Assembly (NCBI GenBank): GCA_021205185.1
Contig: JAJPYB010000012.1
Location: 1-47,541 of the forward strand
Direction: 5' to 3'
Origin: Ruminococcus sp.
GTDB lineage: Bacteria; Bacillota; Clostridia; Oscillospirales; Ruminococcaceae
DNA: 47,541 bases
The position numbers and the translations under genes are program-made. This document shows, in pieces, positions 35,375 through 44,402 of this stretch (position 1 is the stretch's first letter; the number at the start of each line of letters is the position of its first letter). The notes beneath the pieces are model-generated. The model did no database searches, was not told the origin of the DNA, and saw nothing but the letters and a program-made list of their open reading frames with translations.

Positions 35375-35409
35375 ATATGCTCTCGCTTTTAGGTGAGAGC
35401 ATATTTTTT
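35375..35409 (+). terminator. str operon terminator
   Basis: ATATGCTCTC (35375-35384) pairs with GAGAGCATAT (35395-35404), followed by TTTTTG. Confidence 0.88.
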
Positions 35410-35417
35410 GTGCAATT

Positions 35418-35452
35418 AAAAACCTCTTGCGTGAAGCTCACACAAGAGGTTT
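35418..35452 (-). terminator. ilvB terminator
   Basis: AAACCTCTTG (35420-35429) pairs with CAAGAGGTTT (35443-35452). On the minus strand the stem runs into GGTTTTTAATT, so it ends the leftward ilvB transcript. Confidence 0.8.
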
Positions 35453-35456
35453 AACT

Positions 35457-37154
35457 TTAATCAATTTCAATTTCCATAATCGGCTCGTTTACGTCTGCTC
35501 CTGCCGGAACCATTGGTAAAACATTGTGATCCTTGTTTATGATAACATTTATAAGACAAGGCTCGCCGCACGCAAGCGCTTCCTTTAGCTTCGGCTCAAT
35601 TTCATCGCTTGTAGAAATTGTAATTCCCTTAATGCCGAACGCTTCTGCAAGCTTCATAAAATTTGTCGGCCGCTCAATGGTAGTTTCCGAGAAATGCTTG
35701 TCGTAAAAGAGTCTTTGCCATTGCCTTACCATACCGAGAACGCTGTTTGAAAATACAAGCTCAATTACTGGTATGTTGTGCTTTTTGAGTGAGGAAAGCT
35801 CCTGAAGATTCATATAAAAGCTTCCATCGCCCGCGATGTTAATTACCTTTTTGTCAGGATTTCCAACCTGAGAGCCCATAGCTGCGCCTAAGCCGTAGCC
35901 CATAGTACCAAGTCCGCCGCTCGATGCAAATTGCCTGGGCTCGGTGAAGTTGTAAAACTGCGCCGCCCACATCTGATGCTGACCAACCTCTGTTGTAATA
36001 ATCGCCTTGCCACCTGTGAGCTTATCAAGCGTTCTGATAACGTCGCAGGGGAGAACCTCGTTGTCGTCCTCAATAGGCTTCATGGTGAGAGGATATTCCT
36101 CCTGCCAGCTGTAAATTTGCTCAAGCCAGTCCGGGTGACTTTGATTTTTAAGCAAAGAATTAAGCTTGGTTAAGATGTACTTTATGTCGCCGTTTACTGT
36201 GTATGTAGGCTTGATATTCTTTCCGATTTCCGCTGGGTCAATTTCAATGTGCATAATCTTCTTGTCCTTAGCAAAAGTAGACGGATTGCAAATAACTCTG
36301 TCTGAAAAACGAGAGCCTATAACTACAAACAGGTCGCACTCTGAAAGAGCCAAAGAGCTTGTCTTCGTTCCGTGCATACCAAGCATACCTGTATAGTTCT
36401 TTCTAGTGTTGTCATAAGCGCATTGTCCCATAAGCGAAAGGGAAATTGGTGCGTCAACCTGTTCGACGAGCGTTGTAAGCTCCTCGCAAGCGTCGCATGA
36501 AACAACTCCTCCTCCGGCGTATATAAACGGCTTCTTTGCATTTTCAATAAGCGTTACAGCTTGCTTTATCTGATCGTTTATGCCGTCAGGATTATGAAAT
36601 ACGATTTTCTTAGGCTTCTTCCTCTCGTATTCGCAAACTGCCGCTGAAATATCTTTTGGAATATCAATAAGAACAGGACCCTTTCTTCCGTGATTGGCAA
36701 TATAAAACGCTTCACGAATAGTATCAGCAAGTTTAGTTACGTCCTTTACAATGTAATTGTGCTTGGTTATCGGCATTGTAATTCCGCAAATGTCGACCTC
36801 CTGAAACGAGTCAAGTCCCAAAAGGGAAGTGCCAACATTTCCTGTAATTGCAACAAGCGGAATAGAATCCATATAAGCAGTAGCAATTCCTGTTATCAGA
36901 TTAGTAGTTCCGGGACCGCTGGTAGCGATAACAACTCCTGTTTTTCCGGTTGTTCTCGAATAGCCGTCTGCCGCATGGCAAGCGTGCTGCTCGTGAGCTG
37001 TTATTATATGCCTGATTTTATCTCTATACTTGTAAATTGCGTCGTAAATGTTAAGCACAGAGCCTCCAGGATAACCAAAAATTGTGTCAACTCCCTGTTC
37101 CAGCAAGCACTCAAGTATTATATCTGAGCCTGTAAGCTTCATAAGTTTACCCAT
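35457..37154 (-). CDS. ilvB: Acetolactate synthase, large (catalytic) subunit
   Basis: The product has 565 aa. This thiamine-diphosphate enzyme condenses two pyruvates (or pyruvate and 2-oxobutyrate) in the first common step of branched-chain amino-acid synthesis. TAHEQHACHAADGYSR contains the catalytic Glu, and GDGSFYMNLQELSSLKKHN is the ThDP/Mg motif. The FAD-binding middle domain is present. No ilvN regulatory subunit gene is adjacent, so the partner must be elsewhere or absent. The gene stands alone between its own promoter (37197-37225) and terminator. Confidence 0.93.
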   Translation of the reverse strand: MGKLMKLTGSDIILECLLEQGVDTIFGYPGGSVLNIYDAIYKYRDKIRHIITAHEQHACHAADGYSRTTGKTGVVIATSGPGTTNLITGIATAYMDSIPLVAITGNVGTSLLGLDSFQEVDICGITMPITKHNYIVKDVTKLADTIREAFYIANHGRKGPVLIDIPKDISAAVCEYERKKPKKIVFHNPDGINDQIKQAVTLIENAKKPFIYAGGGVVSCDACEELTTLVEQVDAPISLSLMGQCAYDNTRKNYTGMLGMHGTKTSSLALSECDLFVVIGSRFSDRVICNPSTFAKDKKIMHIEIDPAEIGKNIKPTYTVNGDIKYILTKLNSLLKNQSHPDWLEQIYSWQEEYPLTMKPIEDDNEVLPCDVIRTLDKLTGGKAIITTEVGQHQMWAAQFYNFTEPRQFASSGGLGTMGYGLGAAMGSQVGNPDKKVINIAGDGSFYMNLQELSSLKKHNIPVIELVFSNSVLGMVRQWQRLFYDKHFSETTIERPTNFMKLAEAFGIKGITISTSDEIEPKLKEALACGEPCLINVIINKDHNVLPMVPAGADVNEPIMEIEID

Positions 37155-37196
37155 CCTTTCAATTGCCCGACAAACGGACGAGCATTGTTAATCTTT

Positions 37197-37225
37197 ATTA
37201 TATCTAATATAGATAATAATGTCAA
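37197..37225 (-). promoter_or_regulatory. ilvB promoter with a 15-bp palindromic operator
   Basis: On the minus strand TTGACA (37220-37225), a 17-bp spacer and TATAAT (37197-37202). The spacer is filled by the perfect palindrome TATCTAATATAGATA on the plus strand (37201-37215), placed to block polymerase. No T-box leader is visible before ilvB. Confidence 0.65.
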
Positions 37226-37300
37226 GACCAAAAATCGTAAACCGCTAAATGTCGGTGCTTATTCAACGATTCAAATTTCACACAGCTTAGAATTTCGCTA

Positions 37301-37329
37301 TTGCAAAATTTCTTTATATGTGGTATACT
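37301..37329 (+). promoter_or_regulatory. Promoter of the diguanylate cyclase gene
   Basis: TTGCAA (37301-37306), a 17-bp spacer ending in TGG and TATACT (37324-37329). Confidence 0.65.
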
Positions 37330-37368
37330 AAATTGGGAAGAACTAATGCTTTGATGGGAGGTGCAGTT

Positions 37369-39303
37369 ATGGATAAGAGGACAAATATTGCGGTAGCTTT
37401 TTCCGGAATAAACGAGGAGTATCAGGGCAAGATGTGCGTCGGAATATCCAGAAAGCTTAAAAGTCTTAAAAATGTAACTGTAGCCTACTTTTCGGCATTT
37501 AATGCAAATTTAGGTATACAAGAGGTTGAAGACGCAGAGAATGAAATCTTTTCTCTTATAAACTTTGACATTTTTGATGCGCTTGTAGTAATACCAAATA
37601 ATTTTTTGTATTGTAAGGATGTTCTGTCAGCACTTGTAAAAAGAGCGAATGACAGTAATACGCCCGTTTTTGCTATGGACATAGCCTGTGACGGCTGCAA
37701 GAATATTCTTATAAATAACGTGCCTGCTTACAAGAAGCTCGTGGATCATCTTATAGACGTTCATGGACTAAAAGATTTGATGTATGTCGGCGGCGTTAAG
37801 GATAAGCCGTATTGTGCTGAAAAGCTCACGCAGTTTAAAAAATCTCTTGCCGATCACGGTATGGAGTTTGATATTGAAAGGTGCCTCTGGGGCGAGTTTT
37901 ATGACGGCGCCGCAAAAAGAGAGCTTGCAAAATACTTGGATAACGGCGGCAAGCTTCCCGAAGCCTTCGTTTGTGCGAACGATTCTATGGCGCTTGGAAT
38001 TTGCTACGAGCTTGAAGAAAGAGGATACACCGTTCCTGAGGACGTTTATGTAACGGGCTTTGACGGAATTATTACAAATCTTTTGCATCAGCCTGCAATT
38101 ACAACCGTTGAGGTGCCTTATCAGGAACTAGGCGGCAAGACGCTGGAAGCTGTACTTGATTATTTGCAAAATCCAAGCGAGGATAATGACGTTGAGAAAA
38201 AATATTCTATTGTATCAGATCCCAGCTTCTTTGGCTCTTGCGAATGTGTTGCAGATGAGAGAATGATAAGAAATCAAATTTCCAAAAATTTAAGCGTGGA
38301 TCTTTACAGAAGAAATTACATGAACTCGTATTTTGTAAAAATGTCTACCGATCTTTCAACCTGCAACGATATGGAAACCTACTTTAAAACGCTGGAGCAT
38401 TACGTAAACGAAATACAGGTAAAGTCAATTTATCTTTGCTATAGCTTAGAATACACGCTTAGCTACGAACGCTACGACAGCTTTCTGGAAAATTACTCGA
38501 TTCCTTCAAAGGCTCAGCTTTCAGATGATATTTGCGCTAAGATTATTTACAAACACGGCAAAATTTGCGAGCCGGAGGTATTTAAAAAGCAGGAAATTCT
38601 GCCAGATATGTTTGTAAGCGGCGACGATTGCAGGGAATACTATTTTGTCCCAATTCATTTTCTGTCCAGAACCTTTGGATATGTTGCTTGCGAGGTACGA
38701 GGGGATTTAGAAAGCGGAAACTCCGCTATGTACAATTCGTGGGTAAGCTACATTGCAATTTCACACAACAATGTTCTTGAGCAAATAAAATCCAAGCGTT
38801 ATACTGACGTTTTGGAAGATTTATACAATAAGGATTCGCTCACAATGCTTTTGAACAGGCGAGGGTTGCTTACTCAACAGGCAGAAAAGATAGATTGTAT
38901 CACCGAAAACAATTTGTCCGTTATGCTATTTTTACTTGACCTTGACAATATGAAGGGCATAAACGACGGCTTTGGCCATGCGGCAGGCGATGAAGCTTTG
39001 CTGTTAATTGCTGAAAGTCTTAATGAAGTAAAGGGTGAAGAGGATATTGTTTGCAGATACGGCGGCGATGAGTTTTTACTCTTTGGAATTGGTTACGACG
39101 AAGCGGCAGCAGAGGAATTTGGCAGGCGACTGGAAAAAGAAATTTCTCGTCGAGGAGAAGAAAATCAGGTTAAATACGACCTGAGCGCAAGCTTCGGTTA
39201 TTCGATTAGCAAAAACTATACTGCCGAACATCTTGACGAGCTTTGCAGCGAAGCGGATACAAATATGTATATCCATAAAAGAAGTAAAAAGGCAAATGCC
39301 TGA
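37369..39303 (+). CDS. Cytoplasmic diguanylate cyclase with LacI-type ligand-binding sensor
   Basis: The product has 644 aa from the ATG at 37369 (GGGAGGTG upstream; an earlier in-frame ATG lies upstream of the -10 box). Residues ~1-300 have the periplasmic-binding-protein/LacI fold (NIAVAFSGINEEYQGK, later FVCANDSMALGICYELEERG and DVYVTGFDG) but no DNA-binding helix-turn-helix. A middle region (~300-480) is of unknown, GAF-like character. The C-terminal GGDEF domain has an intact active site (CRYGGDEFLLF) and should make cyclic di-GMP. The inhibitory I-site Arg is missing (Gly at that place, GEED). No signal peptide or membrane helix is seen. Sugar or nucleoside sensing is inferred. Confidence 0.85.
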   Translation: MDKRTNIAVAFSGINEEYQGKMCVGISRKLKSLKNVTVAYFSAFNANLGIQEVEDAENEIFSLINFDIFDALVVIPNNFLYCKDVLSALVKRANDSNTPVFAMDIACDGCKNILINNVPAYKKLVDHLIDVHGLKDLMYVGGVKDKPYCAEKLTQFKKSLADHGMEFDIERCLWGEFYDGAAKRELAKYLDNGGKLPEAFVCANDSMALGICYELEERGYTVPEDVYVTGFDGIITNLLHQPAITTVEVPYQELGGKTLEAVLDYLQNPSEDNDVEKKYSIVSDPSFFGSCECVADERMIRNQISKNLSVDLYRRNYMNSYFVKMSTDLSTCNDMETYFKTLEHYVNEIQVKSIYLCYSLEYTLSYERYDSFLENYSIPSKAQLSDDICAKIIYKHGKICEPEVFKKQEILPDMFVSGDDCREYYFVPIHFLSRTFGYVACEVRGDLESGNSAMYNSWVSYIAISHNNVLEQIKSKRYTDVLEDLYNKDSLTMLLNRRGLLTQQAEKIDCITENNLSVMLFLLDLDNMKGINDGFGHAAGDEALLLIAESLNEVKGEEDIVCRYGGDEFLLFGIGYDEAAAEEFGRRLEKEISRRGEENQVKYDLSASFGYSISKNYTAEHLDELCSEADTNMYIHKRSKKANA

Positions 39304-39334
39304 AAAGCTTTGATTTATTAAAAGAACACAAAAA

Positions 39335-39366
39335 TTAAGCCCCATTCGTAACCGAATGGGGCTTAA
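39335..39366 (-). terminator. tRNA-Lys terminator
   Basis: TTAAGCCCCATTCG (39335-39348) pairs with CGAATGGGGCTTAA (39353-39366), a perfect 14-bp stem. On the minus strand it is followed by TTTTTG, directly after the tRNA CCA end. Confidence 0.88.
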
Positions 39367-39442
39367 TGGTGAGCTATCGGGGATTCGAACCCCGGACCCT
39401 TTGATTAAAAGTCAAATGCTCTGCCAACTGAGCTAATAACTC
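39367..39442 (-). tRNA. tRNA-Lys (anticodon UUU)
   Basis: The RNA has 76 nt including an encoded CCA. The acceptor stem GAGTTAT pairs with ATAGCTC (one G-U). The D-arm AGCTCAGTTGGCAGAGC, anticodon loop CTTTTAA and T-arm GGGTTCGAATCCC are canonical. It is single and in the opposite direction to its neighbours; the rest of the 39303-39758 gap holds only its terminator and the promoter of the next gene. Confidence 0.97.
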
Positions 39443-39601
39443 ATAGCCAAAAATACAGCTTAATTATTATAACAAACATCACCTGAGATGTCAAGACTTT
39501 TTTTCGATAATTTTGGCTCGCCGCCACATAATTTTATGATTTAACAAGTCGACATTTTGTTCGTCAAAAGTGTTATATAAATGAAAATTTCTCCTGATTC
39601 G

Positions 39602-39630
39602 TTGACTAATTGGCAGCTATTTGTTATAAT
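39602..39630 (+). promoter_or_regulatory. Promoter of the LTA-synthase-like gene
   Basis: TTGACT (39602-39607), a 17-bp spacer and TATAAT (39625-39630). The leader to the ATG is about 120 nt. Confidence 0.65.
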
Positions 39631-39757
39631 GTAATTCAAGCGCTTTGTCTATGGTAAAAATTTCAAATAGCAGTTTATTCAAAATCCAGTAGGGGGAGCT
39701 GGTAATAAGCGCTTGTCAAAAGAATAGAATTTACTTTTAATTCAATTCGGAGGATTT

Positions 39758-42094
39758 ATGGGAAAAATAAAGGACTTTGTTGTCGGTGAGAAGCCGATTC
39801 ATAAAAGAATACTTAGCGCAACAGCGCATTATTGCCATTACAATATATTGTTTTTAGGCTTTGTCGTTTTATGCCTTTTTAACTCAACATATCTTAGAAT
39901 GGTTACGATACATGACTACTTTTACATTAAGCCGCTCTTAGCGGATATTGCTGTTATGCTGGTGTTTGGTCTTATAGGTTATTTTATCCGGCCTTCCAGA
40001 AGATTTGTTTACTATTTCGTTATGCTGACAGCGTTTTCAATTTTAAGCTTTGGAAACAGCGTTTATTACACAAACTTCAAGTCATTTATTTCATCGTCGC
40101 AAATTGCTACTGCGCTTCAGCTAAAGGGAGTAATGGACGCAGTAACGCAAAACATTATGGAGGTTAAGGACTTTGTTTTCTTCCTGCCGATTGTTTTGTA
40201 TATTGCCCTTTATGTTTATCTCAGAAAAAAACATCCCGAGGTTTTATCAAATGATTACAACAAAAAGATCGCTCATAAAACAGCAATAAGAACCTTTATA
40301 GTTTCGCTTTGCTTTTGCTTGATTTTCTGTACTAAGCTTACAAGCACAGATCTGTCTCGTCTGGTCAAGAATTGGAACAGAGTAAGCGTTGTAACGGAAT
40401 TTGGAGAATACACTTATACCTTTTCCGACCTTATTTCTACAATAAGAACCTCTTTGAATACAGTTTTTGGCGTTGAGGAAAGCAAGGAAACCTTTAATAG
40501 CTTTTATGAAAGCGACGATTCTGATGAGGAGGAAGCTGAGGAGGAAGAAGAAAACAAGTACGAGGGAATTTTTGAAGGCAAAAATATGCTCGTGATTCAC
40601 GCTGAGAGCATTCAGCAGTTTTTGATGGATACTTCCTTCAACGGTGAGGAGGTTACGCCTAATCTTAATAAGCTTGCAAGCGAAGGATTGTATTTCAGCA
40701 ACTTCTACGCTCAGGAAAGCGTCGGCACAAGCTCGGACAGCGAATTTACATTCTCGTCCTCGCTTTTGCCTGCATCAAGCGGAACGGTAGCCGTAAACTA
40801 CACCGACAGGCTTTATGTTACAACTCAAAAGCTGCTAAAGGAAAAGGGATATTATACCTTTAGTATGCACGCTAACAACGGCTCCTTCTGGAACAGAATC
40901 AAGCTACATGAATCGCTTGGTTATGACTATTTTTACAACTATACCACCGACTATGATATTGACCTCGACGACGAGGATCAGATTTTAGGAATGGGTCTCA
41001 ACGATAAAGACTTCTTTGCTCAATCGGTTGAAAAGATAAAGGAAATTGACGAGGAAAACGATACATGGATGGGAACTTTGATAATGCTTTCAAACCACAC
41101 TCCGTTTACCGATGCTGCCGAAGCGAGCGACTACGAGGTTGATTTTAAGTATACCGAGTACAACGAGGAAACAGGCGAGTATGAAGAAAAGTCCGCATCG
41201 TTTCTGGAGGGCACAAAGCTCGGAGATTACATCAAGAGCGCTCACTATGCCGATGAAGCGATAGGCGAGCTTATTGACGAGCTTGACGAAGCGGGATTGC
41301 TTGACGATACGGTTATTGTTATTTACGGCGACCACGACGCTAAAATCAAAGAATCCGAGTACGAATATTATCTCAACTACGATCCTTATACTGATACTGT
41401 TTTAGAGGAAGGCGACGAGGGATACGTGCCTGTTGACGAGTATTGCTACAACTTAAACAGAAAGGTTCCGTTTATAATCTGGACTAAGGATCAGGCAGAA
41501 TATACTCCTGAAGAAATTACTACAATCGGCGGAATGTACGACTGCCTGCCGACGCTCGGAAATATGTTCGGCTACGAAAGCGAATATGCTCTCGGCCACG
41601 ATTTGTTCAACGAAGGTTCGTCTGACAATACGGTAATTTTACCGAGCGCTAATTACATCACCGATGAAATTTACTACTCTTATGCCGACGACGAGTATTT
41701 CGACCTGACCGATTACGAAAATGTAATGACTACAATTCCTGTAAATCAGCAGACCGACTATTCAGAAGGCCTGCCTGTGTACGTGCCGCCTGACCCCGAA
41801 GAAACGGAAGACGATGATGACAGCGGAGGCGAAGAGGAAGAGTTTACTCTGAGGGATATGTATTCAGGCTCTGAAATGGCGAAGCGTTATAACGACGGAA
41901 TAGTCGACGAGGAATATATAAATGAGCACAACACCTATACCGAGCAGCGAATGGCGGTGTCTGACGCTATTATATTCCACGATATGATAAGAGTAAGTCT
42001 TGAGGGAGAGGATTCTGAGGATTCAACAGACGACACGTCCAGCGACTCTTCAAGCGAAGCAGATACAACCTCTCAGACTGAGAGCACCTCATAG
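39758..42094 (+). CDS. LTA-synthase-family sulfatase (phosphoglycerol transferase)
   Basis: The product has 778 aa. Five membrane helices (about 28-45, 56-78, 84-104, 137-156, 176-194) lead to an acidic linker (250-268) and an extracellular alkaline-phosphatase-fold domain. Expected LtaS ligands are visible: Glu283 in IHAES, the nucleophilic Thr324 in VGTSSDSEF, and Asp525/His526 in IYGDHD. The enzyme would transfer glycerol phosphate from phosphatidylglycerol to build lipoteichoic acid or decorate another surface polymer. The C-terminus is a ~100-residue acidic Glu/Asp/Ser/Thr-rich tail of unknown role. CGGAGG precedes the ATG. It is a single gene with terminator. Confidence 0.9.
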   Translation: MGKIKDFVVGEKPIHKRILSATAHYCHYNILFLGFVVLCLFNSTYLRMVTIHDYFYIKPLLADIAVMLVFGLIGYFIRPSRRFVYYFVMLTAFSILSFGNSVYYTNFKSFISSSQIATALQLKGVMDAVTQNIMEVKDFVFFLPIVLYIALYVYLRKKHPEVLSNDYNKKIAHKTAIRTFIVSLCFCLIFCTKLTSTDLSRLVKNWNRVSVVTEFGEYTYTFSDLISTIRTSLNTVFGVEESKETFNSFYESDDSDEEEAEEEEENKYEGIFEGKNMLVIHAESIQQFLMDTSFNGEEVTPNLNKLASEGLYFSNFYAQESVGTSSDSEFTFSSSLLPASSGTVAVNYTDRLYVTTQKLLKEKGYYTFSMHANNGSFWNRIKLHESLGYDYFYNYTTDYDIDLDDEDQILGMGLNDKDFFAQSVEKIKEIDEENDTWMGTLIMLSNHTPFTDAAEASDYEVDFKYTEYNEETGEYEEKSASFLEGTKLGDYIKSAHYADEAIGELIDELDEAGLLDDTVIVIYGDHDAKIKESEYEYYLNYDPYTDTVLEEGDEGYVPVDEYCYNLNRKVPFIIWTKDQAEYTPEEITTIGGMYDCLPTLGNMFGYESEYALGHDLFNEGSSDNTVILPSANYITDEIYYSYADDEYFDLTDYENVMTTIPVNQQTDYSEGLPVYVPPDPEETEDDDDSGGEEEEFTLRDMYSGSEMAKRYNDGIVDEEYINEHNTYTEQRMAVSDAIIFHDMIRVSLEGEDSEDSTDDTSSDSSSEADTTSQTESTS

Positions 42095-42116
42095 CTATGT
42101 TTAAAGTATATACAAA

Positions 42117-42157
42117 CACCGTGCAAGGCTTCAAAAAGTCCCTGTACGGTGTATTTT
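42117..42157 (+). terminator. Terminator of the LTA-synthase-like gene
   Basis: CACCGTGCA (42117-42125) pairs with TGTACGGTG (42143-42151), followed by TATTTTTAT. Confidence 0.75.
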
Positions 42158-42162
42158 TATGC

Positions 42163-42192
42163 AAAAAAATAACAGCCGGCAAAAACCGACTG
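42163..42192 (-). terminator. rpmB terminator
   Basis: CAGCCGG (42173-42179) pairs with CCGACTG (42186-42192, one G-U pair in the RNA). On the minus strand the stem is followed by TTATTTTTTT. Confidence 0.8.
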
Positions 42193-42216
42193 CAGACTGA
42201 TTATCTTGGATATAAT

Positions 42217-42402
42217 TTATGCTCTTTTAACTTTACCTGAACGTAAGCATCTTGAGCAAGCGTAAATATGACAAGGAGTGCCGTTTACGATAGCTTTAAC
42301 CCTCTTTACATTTGGCTTCCAAGTTCTGTTTGTTCTTCTGTGAGAGTGCGAAACCTTAATTCCGAAAGTAACGCCCTTTCCACAAATACTGCATTTTGCC
42401 AT
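42217..42402 (-). CDS. rpmB: 50S ribosomal protein L28
   Basis: The product has 61 aa, the normal length of the zinc-binding form. Cysteine pairs C-S-I-C (positions 4 and 7) and C-S-R-C near residues 50-53 should bind zinc. SHSHRRTNRTWKPN is the family signature. AGGAGGTG precedes the ATG. It is transcribed alone from the promoter at 42441-42469. Confidence 0.97.
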   Translation of the reverse strand: MAKCSICGKGVTFGIKVSHSHRRTNRTWKPNVKRVKAIVNGTPCHIYACSRCLRSGKVKRA

Positions 42403-42440
42403 AATGCCGCACCTCCTTCTAATTTCCTAGCAACTATGTT

Positions 42441-42469
42441 ATTTTAGCAGATTTCAACTGTAAATGCAA
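42441..42469 (-). promoter_or_regulatory. rpmB promoter
   Basis: On the minus strand TTGCAT (42464-42469), a 17-bp spacer and TAAAAT (42441-42446). Confidence 0.65.
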
Positions 42470-42527
42470 GGTTTTTTTGTATTGTTTATAATTTGTTCAC
42501 AATTTGAGAATCTGAAATATATCTCTT

Positions 42528-43448
42528 TTATCTCAACTTCTCAATAGCTCTTAAAAGCTCGTCGCTTAAATTAAACTCATGTATTTTGTCAAGCTCCACC
42601 CATTTAAATTCTTCAAACTCAGCCTTGCGAAGCTTGATTTCGTCGTCAAATACGGCTGTTTTAAGCTCGTAGCAGTCGACAAAGGAGTGATGCGAACAAA
42701 CAGCTTTCAAAAATTTAAGCTCTTCCTTTTTGCGCCTTATACCGTTTTCCATAAGCTTTCGGCAAGCGCCGTTCAGGCTGCTCTCGCCAGCCACTACCGT
42801 GCCGCCGATTCCACTCCAAAGGTCATTTGAGCTTGTAGGCTTTACGAGCAAAAGCTCATTATTTGTGCTTTTAACAAGCACCAGAACCTTTAAGCTATAG
42901 CAGCCTTCAGGCAAGGGATTAACACTTAAATGTGTTTTGCCAACAGGCAGTCTGCCCTTGTCAAATAAATCCCAAAGCTCATATTTATTTGAAGGCTTTT
43001 CTCTTTTGCTTTTGAAAAATTCGCTAAGCACAGCCTTGCATTCGTTTTCCAAAACGCCGCCTTGAAGCTGCGGCGTATGAGTGCTTGTTTCTTTGAATAA
43101 ATCTATTGCCGAGCCGCAAGCGCCCGCTCTTTTGTCAAATGCGCCGAAAACAACTCTGTCAATGCGAGCGTTTATAATAGCGCCTGTACACATAGCGCAT
43201 GGTTCAAGCGTTACATAAAGAGTTGTGTTTGCAAGTCTCCAGCTTCCAAGCTCCTTAGCGGCGGCTTCGATAGCAATCATTTCGGCGTGCTTGACAGGGG
43301 AATGCAGCTGCTCGCACATATTGTACCCTTCGCCTAAAATCTCGCCGTTTGAATTGTTTACAATAACAGCGCCAACAGGAATTTCTCCCTGTGACGCTGC
43401 TTTCTTTGCAAGCTCCAAAGCTTTATTTAAGAAAAATAAATCGTCCAT
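42528..43448 (-). CDS. tadA: tRNA adenosine deaminase TadA fused to a degenerate Nudix-like domain
   Basis: The product has 306 aa, about twice normal TadA length. Residues 1-150 are a complete TadA: zinc/catalytic motif HAE (His54, Glu56) and PCAMC (Cys84, Cys87), converting A34 to inosine in tRNA-Arg(ACG). From ~157 a second domain begins ELWDLFDKGRLPVGKTH, typical of the entry to Nudix hydrolases, but its Nudix box (GGTVVAGESSLNGACRKLME, ~215-234) has Arg-Lys instead of Arg-Glu, one residue too few, and only one of the paired Glu, so catalysis is doubtful. The stop-to-start distance to recR is zero. The extra domain may bind a nucleotide or the tRNA. Confidence 0.88.
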   Translation of the reverse strand: MDDLFFLNKALELAKKAASQGEIPVGAVIVNNSNGEILGEGYNMCEQLHSPVKHAEMIAIEAAAKELGSWRLANTTLYVTLEPCAMCTGAIINARIDRVVFGAFDKRAGACGSAIDLFKETSTHTPQLQGGVLENECKAVLSEFFKSKREKPSNKYELWDLFDKGRLPVGKTHLSVNPLPEGCYSLKVLVLVKSTNNELLLVKPTSSNDLWSGIGGTVVAGESSLNGACRKLMENGIRRKKEELKFLKAVCSHHSFVDCYELKTAVFDDEIKLRKAEFEEFKWVELDKIHEFNLSDELLRAIEKLR

Positions 43449-44051
43449 TTAAATCTCGTTTCTGTTTTCAAGCGCCTTGAAAAGCGTTACCTCGTCAGCG
43501 TATTCGAGCATACCGCCAATCGGCAGTCCAAAAGCAAGCCTTGTGACCTTAACGCCAAGGGGCTTCAAAAGCTTTGATACATACATAGCAGTAGCTTCTC
43601 CCTCGACCGTCGGGTTAGTAGCCATAATAACCTCCTTGACATTGCCGTTTGAAATTCTTGCAAGAAGCTCCTTGATTTTCAGCTTGTCAGGCGTTATGTT
43701 GTCAATAGGGGAAATGAGTCCGTGCAAAACATGATACACACCCTTGTATTCCTTTGTGCGCTCAAAGGCACTTATATCCTTTGGATTTTCGACAACGCAA
43801 ATAGTCGAGTGATCTCTCGTTACGTCATCACAGATAGGGCAAACGTCCTTGTCTGTAAGATTCTGACAAATTTCACAGCAATGAATTGTTGAATGAGCTT
43901 TTATAATAGCGTCAGCAAATTGCTTCGCTTCCTCGTCGGTCATTCCCATAACAAAGTAAGCGAGCCTTTGTGCCGTTTTCATTCCTATTCCCGGAAGCTT
44001 TGCAAACTGCTCTGCAAGCTCAACTAACGGGAGTGCGTTTGACTGTGCCAT
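43449..44051 (-). CDS. recR: Recombination mediator RecR
   Basis: The product has 200 aa. The N-terminal helix-hairpin-helix ([14 protein letters not shown]), the four-Cys zinc finger ([17 protein letters not shown]), the Toprim core ([13 protein letters not shown]) and the C-terminal [16 protein letters not shown] are all present. With RecO it loads RecA at gaps. It sits in the standard dnaX-ybaB-recR order, 3 bp after ybaB. Confidence 0.97.
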   Translation of the reverse strand: MAQSNALPLVELAEQFAKLPGIGMKTAQRLAYFVMGMTDEEAKQFADAIIKAHSTIHCCEICQNLTDKDVCPICDDVTRDHSTICVVENPKDISAFERTKEYKGVYHVLHGLISPIDNITPDKLKIKELLARISNGNVKEVIMATNPTVEGEATAMYVSKLLKPLGVKVTRLAFGLPIGGMLEYADEVTLFKALENRNEI

Positions 44052-44054
44052 AGC

Positions 44055-44402
44055 TTAAAACAACCCCGGGAATGAAGCTCCGCCTGTAATCTTGCCCATT
44101 TCCTCTTCGCTTGTCTTTTCAACATTTTCAATAGCTTGATTAAATGCGCTCATTACCAGATCCTCAAGCATTTCAACGTCGTCAGGGTCGACAGCCTCAG
44201 GCTTGATCTTAATAGAAAGAAGCTTCTTAGCGCCTGTCATTTTAACCTCAACAGCTCCGCCGCCTACAGTAGCTACAAATTCTCTTTCCTCAAGCTCGTT
44301 TTGCTTTGCAGTAATTTCCTCCTGCATTTTCTGAGCCTGCTTTAGCATTTGATTCATATTTTGCGGACCACCGCCCATACCTGCCGGTAATCTTGCTTTC
44401 AT
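44055..44402 (-). CDS. ybaB: YbaB/EbfC family nucleoid-associated protein
   Basis: The product has 115 aa. After a short Gly/Pro-rich start, a helical segment (MLKQAQKMQEEITAKQNELE) is followed by the compact EFVATVGGGAVEVKMTGAK beta unit, the family signature. Dimers bind DNA. It lies between dnaX and recR, the usual place. AAGGAGG precedes the start. Confidence 0.95.
   Translation of the reverse strand: MKARLPAGMGGGPQNMNQMLKQAQKMQEEITAKQNELEEREFVATVGGGAVEVKMTGAKKLLSIKIKPEAVDPDDVEMLEDLVMSAFNQAIENVEKTSEEEMGKITGGASFPGLF

Noticed and set aside
37155-37320. T-box or leader attenuator before ilvB
   Set aside because: The promoter lies only about 40 bp before the start, and no specifier or antiterminator structure is visible.
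37318-37368. In-frame ATG upstream of the diguanylate cyclase
   Set aside because: It lies upstream of the -10 box (37324-37329), before any possible transcription start.
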